Source: Rhipicephalus microplus (lineage: Eukaryota > Arthropoda > Arachnida > Ixodida > Ixodidae). Taken from it: 64,000 nucleotides of DNA. The stretch covers positions 126,736,005 to 126,800,004 of the forward strand of contig NC_134703.1 of assembly GCF_043290135.1 (NCBI RefSeq), in the 5' to 3' direction. Position 1 is the stretch's first letter, and every line of letters begins with the position of its first letter. The position numbers and the translations under genes are program-made. Positions 1-11,912 of the stretch are shown piece by piece. The notes beneath the pieces were generated by a model, which worked only from the letters and a program-made list of their open reading frames with translations, made no database searches and was not told where the DNA came from.

Positions 1-302
1 CACGAGACTCGTATTTGTACTCGCTTTTGTATGTGTGCAATATGTTTCGTTCCTTTTCTTTCCATCATTTTGTTTTTCAACTTTTTTTACACGGTCATCA
101 CGAATGTGCTATACGTAAAAGGTGATGGTGCAGTGTTCATAGCTGTTTCTACATCGTTGAGCGGTCAGGGAGCCACTACGCGCTGTATGGAGAGAAATGT
201 TCACAGCGTATTTCACATTTGTCGCTCATGAGCTCTATAGTAATAAATAATATCCGGCATTTCGCTTGCCGAAACCACGACACGCCTGTATACAGACACA
301 CC

Positions 303-411
303 GTAGTGGAGGACTCCGGAAATTTTGACCATCTGCTACTCTGATTGATTGATATGTGGGGTTTAACGTCCCAAAACCACCATATGATTATGAGAGACGC
401 CGTAGTGGAGG
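303..411 (-). mobile_element. Ruka-type SINE fragments, two adjoining pieces
   Basis: Bases 342-411 match the minus-strand 3' end of the Ruka-type SINE, with the GGGACGTTAAACCCC-type core in reverse complement. Bases 303-337 match the next internal portion of the same family. They lie in an order that suggests a younger truncated copy landed in or beside an older one. The short word ATCTGCT flanks the younger piece and may be a target duplication. Confidence 0.7.
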
Positions 412-603
412 GATCTGCTCAGATACCGAATGAGATGTACACACACACGTGCATCTATACAAACAAACGTGTGCCTGCAAGCACGCGCGCACGCTTTTTG
501 CGTAAAATTCCAGGTGTAGCCGGAAAACCAGCGATTTCTCGCTACAGCTAACACTTAACATACGACATGAGTAAGTTTTTACATTGCTCAATTTCGATAA
601 CGT

Positions 604-606
<3 letters not shown>

Positions 607-655
<49 letters not shown>
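607..655. repeat. (TA)n microsatellite
   Basis: This is a near-perfect TA dinucleotide run of about 49 bp. Confidence 0.95.
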
Positions 656-659
<4 letters not shown>

Positions 660-689
660 GAAAGAAGTGTATACCTAAGGACTCGATTT

Positions 690-981
<292 letters not shown>

Positions 982-991
982 TATAGATATA

Positions 992-2245
992 GCGCGCTTA
1001 TTTTTGCGATGCCCTGCGTTTTCTTTCAGTCATGGCCTCACGCTTCCTTGACATCTATAGATTGACAGCGCAGATGCTTTCGGTAGCTTACTTTTCTTGT
1101 CATTTCTTTGACTCAGTTCCAGGACACCAATCATAAGATATCTGCCCTTCTATGTCGACGTTCACTGAGCAACGCATCCTTCGTTTCGTTGCATTGGTTT
1201 TGATTAGCTGCGGGGATTTCACACCGCGCAGTTTGATTCCTAACGGGAAGTGGGCTACCGAGGGGTTGCTTCATGGAATTTCGTGGCAAAAGATATTCGT
1301 CGATTTTCGTGCGTGTTACGACAGCAGATGTACTGCGTGAACAAATTTTCATAACAGGATGGAGCTCGACATCAGAGTCACAGCTGCCAGTTTGTTATTC
1401 CTGCTGACGGGCACATCACGAACTGAACGCAATATTCGTGAATGCGGTATTCAGCGTGGGAAAAGTAAATGATATTTTTTTGTCTATTTTTCGCTAACAG
1501 TGAGAGCAAGGTGTCAAACGTTGTGGCGGGTTTTTTGCGAGCCGAGTTCCATATTGCTTTGTGGATTCGAAATTTCCGAGACACCCTGTGGTTCCCTTTC
1601 ACCCTCTGTGGTGATATAGCGGACTGGATTTCATTAAATACATATTTGCCGAATGCTGCAAGCCAGAAATATCAGTGGACAACTGACGCACACTTGCACA
1701 GATATCTGGCTATACTTTGGGTACAAAAGGTTGAATGTTTAGGATTGTGAAAATTGTATAATAGTAAGAAAAAGAAAATCGAAGACACAAGCGGCTACAG
1801 TGAATGAGAAGTCTAGAAAATGGTGCAGTCGTGAGTTATATACGCTTCGAAATAAAGACAAAGATTGAGTGTTCTAGTTTCACAAGATTCCCTGTCAGCC
1901 CAAAGTTAACCTTTAGTGGTCTATAATAAGAAGTCCTGAAGAATCTGAACCAACACTGCTAAGAATGCCTCATAAAGTATTTCTCAATGAAATTATGTTC
2001 ATTGCACTACTATACACCCAATCTTTAAAAAAAATCATTTATTATCATTTTTTTCAACGTTATTTGAAAACTTCGTCTTGTTCTTCATCGTGGTTTGTTG
2101 TATTGTAGAGTGTACAGAACGGCCCAATGTCAAAATGAACACTCCAAAAAGCGTATTAACCAGTGTTGCCCACCTGTTATGAAAATACCCTACGTCGTGG
2201 TTATACGCTATCACTATCACTATTACAATATACGATTTACCTTGC
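992..2245. other. No gene recognised
   Basis: Short open frames only (up to 93 codons on the plus strand at 1469-1750), with no domain or splice structure I can support. Composition is AT-rich and ordinary for the window. Confidence 0.5.
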
Positions 2246-3364
2246 ACCTATGTCACACAGGTCCCGTTAAATAGGGAGGCAGTCGCCGGGCTAATTCCAA
2301 GAGCCGAAGTATCGGCCCCCCGAACCGCACCACGAAAGCGTGGACAATTTAGAATTGGTCCTTTTTGGCGCGCCAGCGGACGCCGGCTGTGGCCCAAAGA
2401 ACAAGTCAGAGCCGAGAGTTGATAAACAAACAAATTATATTCTCAATAATGGCAGATCGAAAACAATCCACAAAAATGCACACTCCACAATAGTTGCATA
2501 CAATATGTCACCAATCAAACCAATCAATCAACGTACTACACAATACAATCAGCCACACTTGAAACAACGGACACAGACAACAATACGCACTACAATGCAG
2601 TCGCATGCATTTAACAACCAAGACACTTAAGGACTAAAGAGTTAGAAAACCTGTTCAGTCCAAAGTCCTTGGGACAAAAGTCTGAATGATACTCTTCCGA
2701 GAATCACTCACTCAAAGTCCAGCGATGTTGTCCTTCCGCAGCTCTCGAAGTCTCTCTTCCAGGAAACCTCGCCGACTTCAATTGGCCACTCTCCAAGCTT
2801 CAAACTTCTTCGCCGGAAATCCGTCGGCTTCACAATAGCGGTAAACCCACGCTCTTGCCTGTAGCTCGAGCCTTCACCCACAGGTGGAATTCCTCTCTAT
2901 CTCCTGCTTCGTCACTACGAACGAAACCTTCGCCGACTACACGGCGGAATCCCTACGCGCTCTGGCGTTAACTTCTGTCACCTCCTGCTTTCTCGTCTCG
3001 GCTGCTCGATTAAATACCTTCCGCGCCACCTTCCAGAAATTTCTCGTCATTTCGTCGGCGCGATACGCAGCGAAGGCTGGGGAGAAGCACGAGACGGTTC
3101 GACTGCCCTCTCCGGAGAATGATTCACTCGGTCTGACCACGCCTCCTTCGTTCTAGAAAAATCGCGGCCTTGCTGGGCCGCCGATGTAGGGTGAGGAGGT
3201 TCGTCTGCGAAGCCATGCTCCTGCGGGGAGAGCGCGCGCCCGGGAGCCTTGGATGTTTGCTTTCTTTTTTTTTTCTTTTTTTTACCTCGCGGCGTTTTCT
3301 CCCGCCCGTTGTCGCAAGGATTTGGCGGCGCGCTCTTTTTTAGCGCTCGTTCTGTGACAACCTA
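2246..3364 (-). mobile_element. Solo LTR with 5-bp target-site duplication ACCTA
   Basis: The element itself is 2251-3359 (1109 bp). It begins TGTCACA and ends TGTGACA, a 7-bp terminal inverted repeat with TG...CA ends. Identical ACCTA words sit at 2246-2250 and 3360-3364. No internal gag-pol and no second LTR adjoin, so this is a solo LTR left by recombination. A TATTTAAT box on the minus strand (near 3007-3018) and a downstream AT-rich region suggest transcription along the minus strand. A 5-bp duplication fits Ty3/gypsy or BEL/Pao elements; I cannot choose between them. Confidence 0.85.
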
Positions 3365-3688
3365 AAAGAGCGCATTTTAACAATAATGATGTACAGACGA
3401 TTCTTCACAGGACGACATGCTGACATATGTTGGCACTCATGTCGATAGCGACATCAGTGGTCTGAAAATTACTTTCGAAGAGAGTCTAAATAACATGAAA
3501 TAAAATAGATGGGAAGAGAAATTGTTCCTGTACTCGCAGGAAGAGCGTGTTGACTAATATTTGAAAGGGAAAAAAGGGAGACTTATCACTCAATAAGTAT
3601 ACCGTTGGCAATGAGTGGCGCGGTAACAAAACGCAGTAAGGAAAACGTCTTAGAGAAGGAAAAGACAGTGTGAGCACTGACTATGTAC
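3365..3688. other. No gene recognised
   Basis: Spacer between the solo LTR and the inverted repeat at 3689. Nothing recognisable. Confidence 0.5.
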
Positions 3689-3818
3689 TTCATCAGCTTC
3701 ATCTGTCTAAACGAAGTATTGTAATGATCATCATCGTTTCTCACGCCGGCTGAGCCGCTTTTGGTCTCGCGCGTCTGAATCGAAATGTAACCTTGCTACT
3801 GCCGCACTGGACATCGTC
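3689..3818 (+). repeat. Left arm of an inverted repeat around a gypsy pol fragment
   Basis: This arm pairs with 4586-4714 in reverse complement. Shared words include TTGTAATGATCATCATC, CCGCTTTT and TCTCG-GCGTCT. I estimate 75-80 per cent identity by eye over about 125 bp. Confidence 0.75.
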
Positions 3819-4585
3819 TCATAAGTGTTTAAGGTGCTAGCTACCCTGCGCGGGAACCTAGGTACTTGGGGACACAAGTGGAGAGGCCAGGCCAAAAACA
3901 GCGAGTTTTGATGCGTTCGTATGTCTAGTGAAACCCTAAGAGGCCAGCTGTCGCGTCGTCATGAAAGGCTTGTAAAAGTTGAAGACGAAGTGAGCGAAGA
4001 ACGACCGGGACCTATTCGTTATAGGATGGTAAATTTGCCAACATAATGTTCCATCTTGAAGCTTCAAATGTGGAAGCTGTCGTCTTAAGCGGCTCTTTGG
4101 AGCACGGGATAAGCCGGTGAGCTTATCTATGATTGTGCAGCATTAGGTATCAACATGTTGGAGTGAAGCAAGATCTGTGGAGGAAAGAAGGTCCGCTGAG
4201 TCAACGTACTCTTTCGAACCAACAGCCGTCTGCTTGGTCGCTTGGCTGGTCGGTGATGAACAGATGGAAGGCAACACTTGGGTGCTTGGCGAGATCGGGT
4301 AACGCGACAAAGCATCGGCATCTTGGTGTTGCCTACCCGACCTATGTGTGACGCTGTAGTCATATAAACTCTTGCAATCGTAGCGCCCAGCGTCGAAGGC
4401 GTCCCGACAAATTCTTGAGAGACGATAACCAACACAGATGGTTGTCAGTCACGATTGGGAAATACCGGCGGTATAAATAAGGGTGAAACTTTTGTACGGA
4501 CCACACAATGGCGAAACGTTCTTGTTTGCTGATGCGGTAATTTCGCTCAGCAAGAGAGAGAGTATGGCTCGATCAAACAGGCCGT
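3819..4585 (-). pseudogene. Decayed Ty3/gypsy pol: RNase H to integrase N-terminus
   Basis: Reading the minus strand from right to left gives the end of a Ty3/gypsy RNase [18 protein letters not shown] lies near 4438-4490 and is followed by a [16 protein letters not shown] stretch. Next comes the hinge motif RSGRQHQDADALSRYP at about 4296-4345, and then an integrase zinc-domain remnant (AFHDDATAGLLGF at about 3931-3968, WPGL shortly after). The order RNase H then integrase is the Ty3/gypsy order. The frame changes several times and stops occur, so this is a dead copy. No LTR, gag, protease or integrase core is present. A 102-codon open frame at 4127-4435 is one piece of it in a shifted frame. 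Confidence 0.85.
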
Positions 4586-4714
4586 GACGTCTGGTACGGC
4601 AGCATCAAGGTTATATTTCGATCCCGAGACGCACGAGACGAAAAGCGGTTTAGCCTGCGTCACAAATGATGATGATCATTACAATGGTTTAGTTATACAG
4701 ATGAAGATGATGAA
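4586..4714 (-). repeat. Right arm of the inverted repeat around the gypsy fragment
   Basis: Reverse-complement partner of 3689-3818. The outer ends, with CATCTTCATCTGT-type words, are the best conserved part. Confidence 0.75.
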
Positions 4715-5734
4715 TTACGTATTCAACACTCAATATATAAAATAGATGCAATTAAAAAAACTGTCTACGAGTAAACAGTGAAATGGTAGGGAGGAAGGGG
4801 ACGACTTACGGGCAGATTGTCCAAGGTAGCTTCTACAGCCTTATTTAGGTTTTTTTCAATATCAGTTTATTTCGTTATACGAACATTTGCCTATGAGTTC
4901 TTTACATCGTCACAGAGCAACAGGAAGAGTATCGACAGGACGGTCTCAAAGTGCACATTTTTATGATCAGTTGTCAAGCGAGATGGATTAAACTTAAACA
5001 GAAGGAAGATTAACGAGATCTCTTTCTTGGTTCATTGCACATTTCAGCGAGAGTTCACTTTAAGCACGTGGTTAGAAGTTGCTCTTTATTTTACTTGAGG
5101 GGTGTCACGCATCCAAATCAAGATTCTGTAACGAATCCCGTCGTTGCGAGAATACTTGTCCTCTAGGGGTCTTCTTATTGAGTTTATAACACTTAATGTC
5201 CAAGACCTTTTGTTTGCTCCTATTTTTTTTCTTTTCAGCCCGAATTGAAACGGCTACTTCATGATCATAAGTGCGGGCCATTGATATAGCACGAAAGGTC
5301 TGCGCCGGACTGATCTATGCGAGTTCGTCTACATGAAGACCATATTTGTGAATCTTAATCTACTGCAGTTCTGCCGTATTATGTAATGCCTAAGAGCAAG
5401 TATATTTTTCACCTTCAACCATATAGCGTGTGCCACGAATGTTCTGATGATTCGAAATAGATATGCGGGCGTGGAAATGTTTACCCTTTCATGTATACGT
5501 TTTCGGACTTTGACGAACTTCCGTGAAGAAACAAGCTCTGTTCAGGTCCGCATATTTAATGTCCCAATGCTTGCAATAGTCGATCTATTCGACTTTGCTC
5601 TCTAAGCACGTCCATCGTCCAGCTGAAATGAAATAATGTGAACGCTCGGCAAAAGGCATTGCTCCCGACTCCCCAGTTCCGATGCCTATAGTAACGCGGT
5701 CACTACCGATGCTGGCCCAATTGAATGTAGTGAG
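4715..5734. other. No gene recognised
   Basis: AT-rich spacer without a frame over 60 codons or a recognisable repeat. Confidence 0.5.
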
Positions 5735-5905
5735 ACGCGGGTTTCATCCCACCGATAGCGTCTCCATTTCGAAGGGGATGAGGTAATTGAGCAATTGTGT
5801 TTGGATTTTGGTGCACGTTGAAGCACTTCCTGTGGTTGAAATTTCCGGAGGCATCTAATGAAACTTTCCTCATAATCATATCAGGTTGTGGCTTGTCAAT
5901 CCCCA
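5735..5905 (+). mobile_element. Strongly diverged Ruka-type SINE
   Basis: The landmarks are in family order: a TCGAAGGGGATGA variant of the GATGGAGGCGAAA word, TTTGGATTTTGGTGCACGTTG, a GTGGTTGAAATTTCCGGAG word and CTCATAATCATAT. It differs from the younger copies at many sites, so it is an old insertion. The tRNA head is not recognisable. Confidence 0.7.
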
Positions 5906-6366
5906 GATCACGTATCAGACAGAATGCTTCCATCAACTGCAAACTTCTCTTTACGAAGAAATCGTGCAGGTTTTCTATGTCAGCGTCGTTTTTATAGAGT
6001 CAGGTGGACGGTCATTTGTTTATTTCATTAACTTTAGTCTATCTTGCGGTCGTCTGCAGAGCTGCATGGCTCAAACGATAATGTTAGGCTAGTCTGTTCC
6101 AGACCTCGTAAAGCGCGCACTCACGTTATTTCCACTGCAGCAGAAGCCCTCTGGTGCTGTTTATCCCACGAGATCGCGTTAGGTATGCCACTGACATAAA
6201 AGAAAATATCTCGATTCACGCTCGGCATAACGCCCCCTAAAAGCATCGCTCGGATAACTCGACGTCTCCTTCTTTCACTTTTGCCCACTTGCCACGTACT
6301 CTCCAAAGAACGCCCTTCATAAGTCTGTCCTGTGTGGTATAAGTGTTATCACTAGGTTTGTTTGAC
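5906..6366. other. No gene recognised
   Basis: Overlapping short frames on both strands; none resembles a known protein. Confidence 0.45.
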
Positions 6367-7202
6367 TGTGTGAGCCCCGTGCTACAGAAGCGTGCCACCG
6401 CGCGTATAAAGAGACAAAAGAGAAGCATAGTTGGTTGCGAAGGCATTCGGCGCAGTCGACACGCTTGAGCGAAGAATGTCTTTATTAATACACCCGCGCG
6501 TGCCGAGATTAAGAAAACGGGGCGACAGTGTCAGATGTTCGACCGCGGCGGACGGGGTGTATAAGCTTGGTTGCCGTAGAGTTCCCTCGCGTGTTGCCAG
6601 TGTAATTACCCCTTTGCTGACAAGAGAATCGTTTATAAAAGGCACGCAAGCGCCGTTATTCGTGGAAGAAAAAAAAAACACCCTGCCACCGTTACCGCGT
6701 TGCCAAGCAGGACCCCCCATGCACGTCTCACGCCTTGGAATGCGCGCTCGTGCTCAGTGCCGTTGTTATTAAATTAAGACGACTTCTCGAGCGTGGAATC
6801 ACCGCGGAGCGCGCGTATTTAACGCTGCCGACTCTTCCCCCGCGTTCCACCGTCATTTCTTGGTCCTTGCTATTGTTTTTGCTTCCCTCAGCAAAGAAAA
6901 AAAAATTCCTTTTGCGCACGGGAGCCCGAGAAACAGACCGCTACAAGACGGTCCAAAAGCCGCGGCGCATCCACAAAACGTGGTGGTGCGCGCCAGCAAC
7001 GATTTATAACGCTTCCTGCCACCGCGTTTATCCTCTGCGTCTCGGCTGTCTGCGGTAACAAATTTATGAGATCTAGTGAAAATCCAGCTCTGCGGCCTTG
7101 GCAGCGTGTAGCTGGGGTTTCACTCGGCGTCAACTTGCGGCTAAGTGGGATTGCGCCGTTCAATTTGTCACTCATATACTTGGCTCTTACGCAACTTTCA
7201 CA
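6367..7202 (-). mobile_element. Possible LTR-like block
   Basis: GC-rich block of about 836 bp. On the minus strand it starts TGTGAAAG and ends GCTCACACA. It holds a TTTTATAAAC TATA-like box (about 6632-6641) and an AATAAAG polyadenylation-like word about 150 bp further on, the layout of an LTR. No matching 5-bp target duplication could be found at these ends, so the boundaries or the call may be wrong. The 112- and 113-codon frames on opposite strands here look like GC-driven shadows. Confidence 0.3.
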
Positions 7203-8690
7203 TAGGCGCTTTTTTTCTTTCTTTTTTCTTTTCCCTCTCTAAGTAAGAATCATTGGTATTTCTCCTCAGCAGTTTAGTTCTTTGCATAACCCTCCACTGT
7301 TCGTCCCTTTCAAATTTTGTTTGTGAACCAATATTTAAGCGCTTAAAGCGATGGATAAAGTACTACATAAATGTGTTCACTAACCCTGACACGCAGGGAC
7401 TTAATCTAGGATAGGTATACCGGACATGCGTATAGCTATATTATACCGACACATAGGTTCAGTTTTTTTAATCGCTGCATATATAGTGATTGAAGTAGGT
7501 AACCTTCATGAATATCGCCTTGGTAAATCATAAATCAGAAGTAATGTAAGCAACCTAATGAACTTAGGGGAACTATATGAAAGAGAGTATTTAAGCGTCG
7601 TTATCTCGTCCCTCAGCATGTCTCGTTAGATATCCATCGAAATAAGGTGAGGGACGGGATAACGATGTATAAATGCGTGTACTACATGAGCACGCAAATA
7701 ACCGCGCCCAACAAGCAGAGACCAAACAGGTACACGATGGAGTGGGAGCAAGAAGCCCACGACACGCATAAGAACGAAATGCAAGTCTCTCTACACGTAT
7801 GGGTGCACTTGAAACGTAGCATGCAGTATCACGTGAATGTATACTTATTTATATGCTTGTTTTCATACATTCGGGGCGAAATGGCACTACAGAGAGGTAT
7901 GTTCTTACAATTTATCACTATATATAATTGCAGCTTTTAAGGCGACTGCATCATCGAAGCGTGCATAACTTGTTTTTGAGAGGACGTGTGTACCTAAAAC
8001 ACCACTCTTTCCACACCACAAATGCGGAACAACCGCAAGGGGAGCAGAAGCAACAAAAATAGAGTTATTAGAAGGCAGAGAGGTCGGCCTGAGCTAGTAC
8101 GCTGTAGCCTGCTACTCTACACGCGGTGTAAGGGAAGGGGAGGGGGGAGCAATGAAGTGTGATGATGCGGACAGGAAGATGTGGTACGTATGGTCACTTA
8201 GCAGAGTACGATCAGTGCAGCAAAGCGTACAAACATCATGCTGCACACACCTCGGCTATAGCACATGCTCAAGCAGGTTGACGACTGCATGACAAGACTC
8301 ACCAGTCCTCATGCAAAAAGCAGAGCGTAAGCCCCCAATGCCAACACGATACTGAACTCTTTACAGACGATAGCGTTATTTGCGTTATCTTTCTTTCCTC
8401 TGTGTTTCCACTTCCCAAAGAATCAGGCTGGTGTTGTGGCCTTTAGGTGGAAGGTGCCAGCTTCTTTCTTTATGTTCCTCTGTGTGTTTTTCTGTGGTTT
8501 CCTCTGTCCGTTCGTGTTTTTTGTGAATCCAGATAAAATAGTAATTAGTATTCATCATGCTGTTACTGACCATAGCTATTCTGAAGATGTAGGTATAGAC
8601 TTAGTTTAAGAAGGGTATGTGTGGCAGATGAATATTAAAATTAAGAAAACAAACCAGCTGCACCTTAATAATTGAAATAACCTAGTGTCG
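7203..8690. other. No gene recognised
   Basis: Includes a 97-codon frame at 7647-7940 (plus) with no recognisable domain. A GT-rich, minus-coding 62-codon frame at 8385-8573 is low-complexity. Confidence 0.45.
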
Positions 8691-9335
8691 CAGACCTATG
8701 CAACGAACAGGGAGGTAATTGAAGCAGTTGAGTAATTTAAGTATTTAGGTGTTCATTTAAGATCCTACTTGACGTGGCACACACATGAGATATTGGGGAA
8801 ATCTAAGCGCACTTATGGTTTCCTCCGACACAATATTTTTTCAAGCTAATAAGGACACACAACGTCTTTCCTCAGTACAGCTCAGTAGTCCGATCAAAAC
8901 TTGAATGCTGTTCAGTTACCTCAAAACCTCATCAAACATACCTCATCACAAGGCTAGAATGATTATGAAACGAAGCTGCTAGGTTCTTCGTGTCAGACTA
9001 CTCTTCATATGCAAGTGTATCTGAAAATACAGACATCCTTCTTCTTGCAGCAGTAGACCGACTGAAGAGGTCTCGTTCAACATTTTTTCATAAGGTGGGT
9101 CACAACTCTAGGCCCTGTAATACTTCAATAATGACTATGCCCGCTGAAATGTTTTCATGCTTGGAACACCCTTTTGAAGGTGGCCAACTATTCGTCAATG
9201 CTTTCCTATTTTGTTTTTCTATAGTTTGTTTGGTTGTTCAGGAGTGGATTGACTGCCAAAATTCAAGAGTATACAATGAGCTGCCGAAGAAGAAAATTTT
9301 TATAAATTTTAGGAGCTTTAAAGCAAAGTAGCCTA
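8691..9335 (+). pseudogene. Decayed non-LTR retrotransposon, C-terminal end of reverse transcriptase
   Basis: In shifting plus-strand frames one can follow the end of a CR1/jockey-like reverse transcriptase. KYLGVHL lies near 8739, then a LTWHTH-like word, GFLRHNIF, VRSKLECCSV near 8888, NEAARFFVSDYSSYASV from about 8969, then RLKRSRSTFFHK. These match the order of the LINE thumb region (FKYLG-V, LRRNL, VRSKLEYAS-W-P, QNRAARFI). Stops and frameshifts occur throughout. A stretch of 113 codons remains open at 8990-9331. No endonuclease part is present. Confidence 0.75.
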
Positions 9336-10149
9336 GCAGAAACCGTTAACATAACGACAAACATACTCGGAAATTCTGAGACCTATCGTGTAACTTTTAT
9401 AAGCGTTTATTCTGTAATCATGACAAAAGGACTAAACAGGCCTCTTTATCATGATGTACAAAATAAATCACCTAACGCTCAGTATCTACATGTCCAAATT
9501 GCTGTATTGCTTTCGGTGAATGTTTTTTTCATCATGTTCGCTTGCTTATGCCGTCATCTGTGAGCGAATTATACACACTTCTTTACCTGCAGCCTGTTCC
9601 ATTTTTTGTTTGCATATTACCATCATTATGGAATATACATACAACACCATTATATTGTCATTAAAATCTCTGTATTATTTGGTATCTGCACAAGACTTTT
9701 AATGTTCATTGTAGTAAATATCCTCCCTCCTCATTTTGTGAATTAAGTGCTAATGAAATTTTTTCAAATGATATTTTCTCTGTGTACAACAGCATCGTTG
9801 GTAAATCATGTCATCTAAGAACTGTAACAGTCAAATGCAGTCTTCTTACCATCCCTTTGGCGCTTTTTTTTCCCCCAATAATAGGGCTAGAGAATCAGTG
9901 TATCTTTCCTAATTAATTATATGAACTACATGATCCATACTTTCATTGATTCATTGCTCATGTTGCTCAACTTCGCTCGTGGACGTGACGTTTGTGCAGC
10001 GGATTCCCACGCACACGCGTGCTACATGCGCTCCAAAAAAAAAAAAAAAAGCCGAATAATCACTTTAATGGCATTAACGCAACCGACGTACAGGTAAATA
10101 CGAAAGACGTGACACCAGATCGTGTGGGCTGAACGATAAAAAAAAAATC
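9336..10149. other. No gene recognised
   Basis: AT-rich spacer with poly(A) at 10036-10050. Nothing recognisable. Confidence 0.5.
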
Positions 10150-10559
10150 CTTCCTACTGCATACACGATAAAAAAAATAGCAGATCCCTCGTACAGTGGG
10201 AATCGATGATATGCGAAGCATGAATGAGAAATGTTGATATGTCACTTTAAAATCAGCACAACGTTACGAGGTGGAGGTAAATGACGCTGTACATTACTTC
10301 CGTGTCTTGATTATCATGTTTGGATGTGTCGTTAAATTTCGTTCGCTATTCACGTCACATAATACCAAATTTAGTACATGTGAAGCTAGCGAAGCGGCTG
10401 CGAGCATGCTATGAGCGTGGTATGTTGTCATGTTCTTACACGACACGCGTGTCAGGATTATCATGTTTACACCAGTCATATATTTGCTCATCCATCGACG
10501 TCACGTAACACCGAATTTGGTATATGTGAAACTAGCAAAATGGTCGCGAGCGCATGATG

Positions 10560-10948
10560 ACGGGCCCAATATACTCAAATATAACGCGCGCACACGCTGG
10601 GCAAAGCGACGCTACGTTAGCAAAACGCGAGCACTCTATAGAGTAGCTGACGCCATGTGCGACTAGCGTCCGTCGGCGCGGTCCGACGGCAATCGACGCG
10701 AAATGTGACATGCTGCATTTCGCGCTGATGTGTTACCCAGACAACACTGCGTCTCGCTCTTTTCATGACGGAGGGACGGCGGACGCGCTGAAACGCACAC
10801 GCTTAAAAACAACGCAGCGTGGCGCGCGCATGCGAGTATATGTATGGCAGGACCGGCACCTGGCATGGCAACGCCGGCTTGAATCGATGAAATGAACGCC
10901 GGCAAGCACGCGCACCGCGTCACGTCGAAATGTATTGGCACCTTGACT
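10560..10948. repeat. GC-rich insert inside tandem block 1
   Basis: About 389 bp of GC- and CpG-rich sequence interrupts the 147-bp array between the second and third units. It begins after a GCGCATGATGACG word and ends where GTGGCATGTAGTC resumes. No target duplication or terminal repeats are obvious. Confidence 0.5.
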
Positions 10949-11839
10949 GTGGCATGTAGTCTTGTTCTCACATGACACGCATCTCATGATTATAATGTTT
11001 GCACCAGTCACATATCTTCGTCATCCATTGGCGTCACGTAATACCAAATTTGGCATATGTGAAGCTAGCGAAACGGCCGTGAGCGCATCATCAGTGTGGC
11101 ATGTAGTCATATTGTGACATGACACGCATGTCGTGATTATCATGTTTAGATGCGTAATTTACCTATGTCGTCCGTTCGCGTCACGTAATACCGAGTTTGG
11201 TCCATGTGAAACTGGCGAAACGGCCGCGAGCACATCATGAACGTAGCATGTAGTCATGTTGTGTCATGACACGCATCTCATGTTTATCATGTTTGCACAA
11301 GTATCATACCTTCGTCATCCATTTACGTCTCGTAATACCAAATTTGGTATAAGTAAAGCTGGTGAAACAGCCACTAGCGCATCATGAGCATGGCATGTAG
11401 TCATGTTGTTACATGACACGCATCTCATGATTATCATGTTTGCACCAGTCACGTACCTTCGTCATCCATTCACGTACTGTAATACCGAATTTTGTATATG
11501 TGACGCTAGCGAAACGGCCGCGAGCGCATCATGAGCGTGGCATGTAGTCATGTTGTTACATAGCACGCATGTCATGACTTTCATGTTCGGATCTTCGGCT
11601 TGTGTTCGCCATGCAATCATGCCATACCCTACCAGTTTTGCAACATTGCATGGGAATGAAATCATCCGCAAGAGCTGCCGGAGCATGAAATGTAAATCAT
11701 TACATTCAGGACATACATGTCGTGATTTTTATGTTATTACTGGTCAAATATGTTCTTCATACAGTCATGTTCTGCCATACCATGTTTGGTATCGATACCA
11801 TCATCGAAACGGCCACGAGTTCTAAAAGTCATATACAGT

Positions 11840-11868
11840 TGGCTAGATAGATAGATTGATAGATAGAT
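11840..11868. repeat. (ATAG)n microsatellite
   Basis: Short GATA-type tetranucleotide run near the 3' end of block 1. Confidence 0.85.
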
Positions 11869-11912
11869 GCGCTCAAATTCGCCGAAGTTCGCTAAGAAAT
11901 GTTTCGCATTTA

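Larger units (their letters stand above)
10150..11912 (+). repeat. Tandem-repeat-bearing element, block 1 (147-bp unit)
   Basis: The unique 5' part has the landmark GTGGGAATCGATGATATGCGAAGCA, shared with block 2 at 52350. Then come about six tandem units, each opening with CACGCAT-TCATGATTATCATG. Unit starts fall at 10976, 11123, 11270, 11417 and 11564, a spacing of exactly 147 bp each time. Two more diverged units lie at about 10302 and 10443. A unique 3' part (CATACC-TACCAGTTTTGC at about 11620) is also shared with block 2. The far ends carry TGCGAAGCAT (about 10212) and its near-complement ATGTTTCGCA (about 11899). These features suggest one mobile or repetitive unit; the class is unknown. 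Confidence 0.8.

Noticed and set aside
3689..4714. Complete LTR retrotransposon with the arms as LTRs
   Set aside because: The arms are inverted, not direct, and are only about 130 bp, so they are not LTRs of this gypsy fragment.
10150..11912. CRISPR-like regular repeats
   Set aside because: Units are 147 bp with no short repeat/unique spacer pattern, and the genome is eukaryotic.
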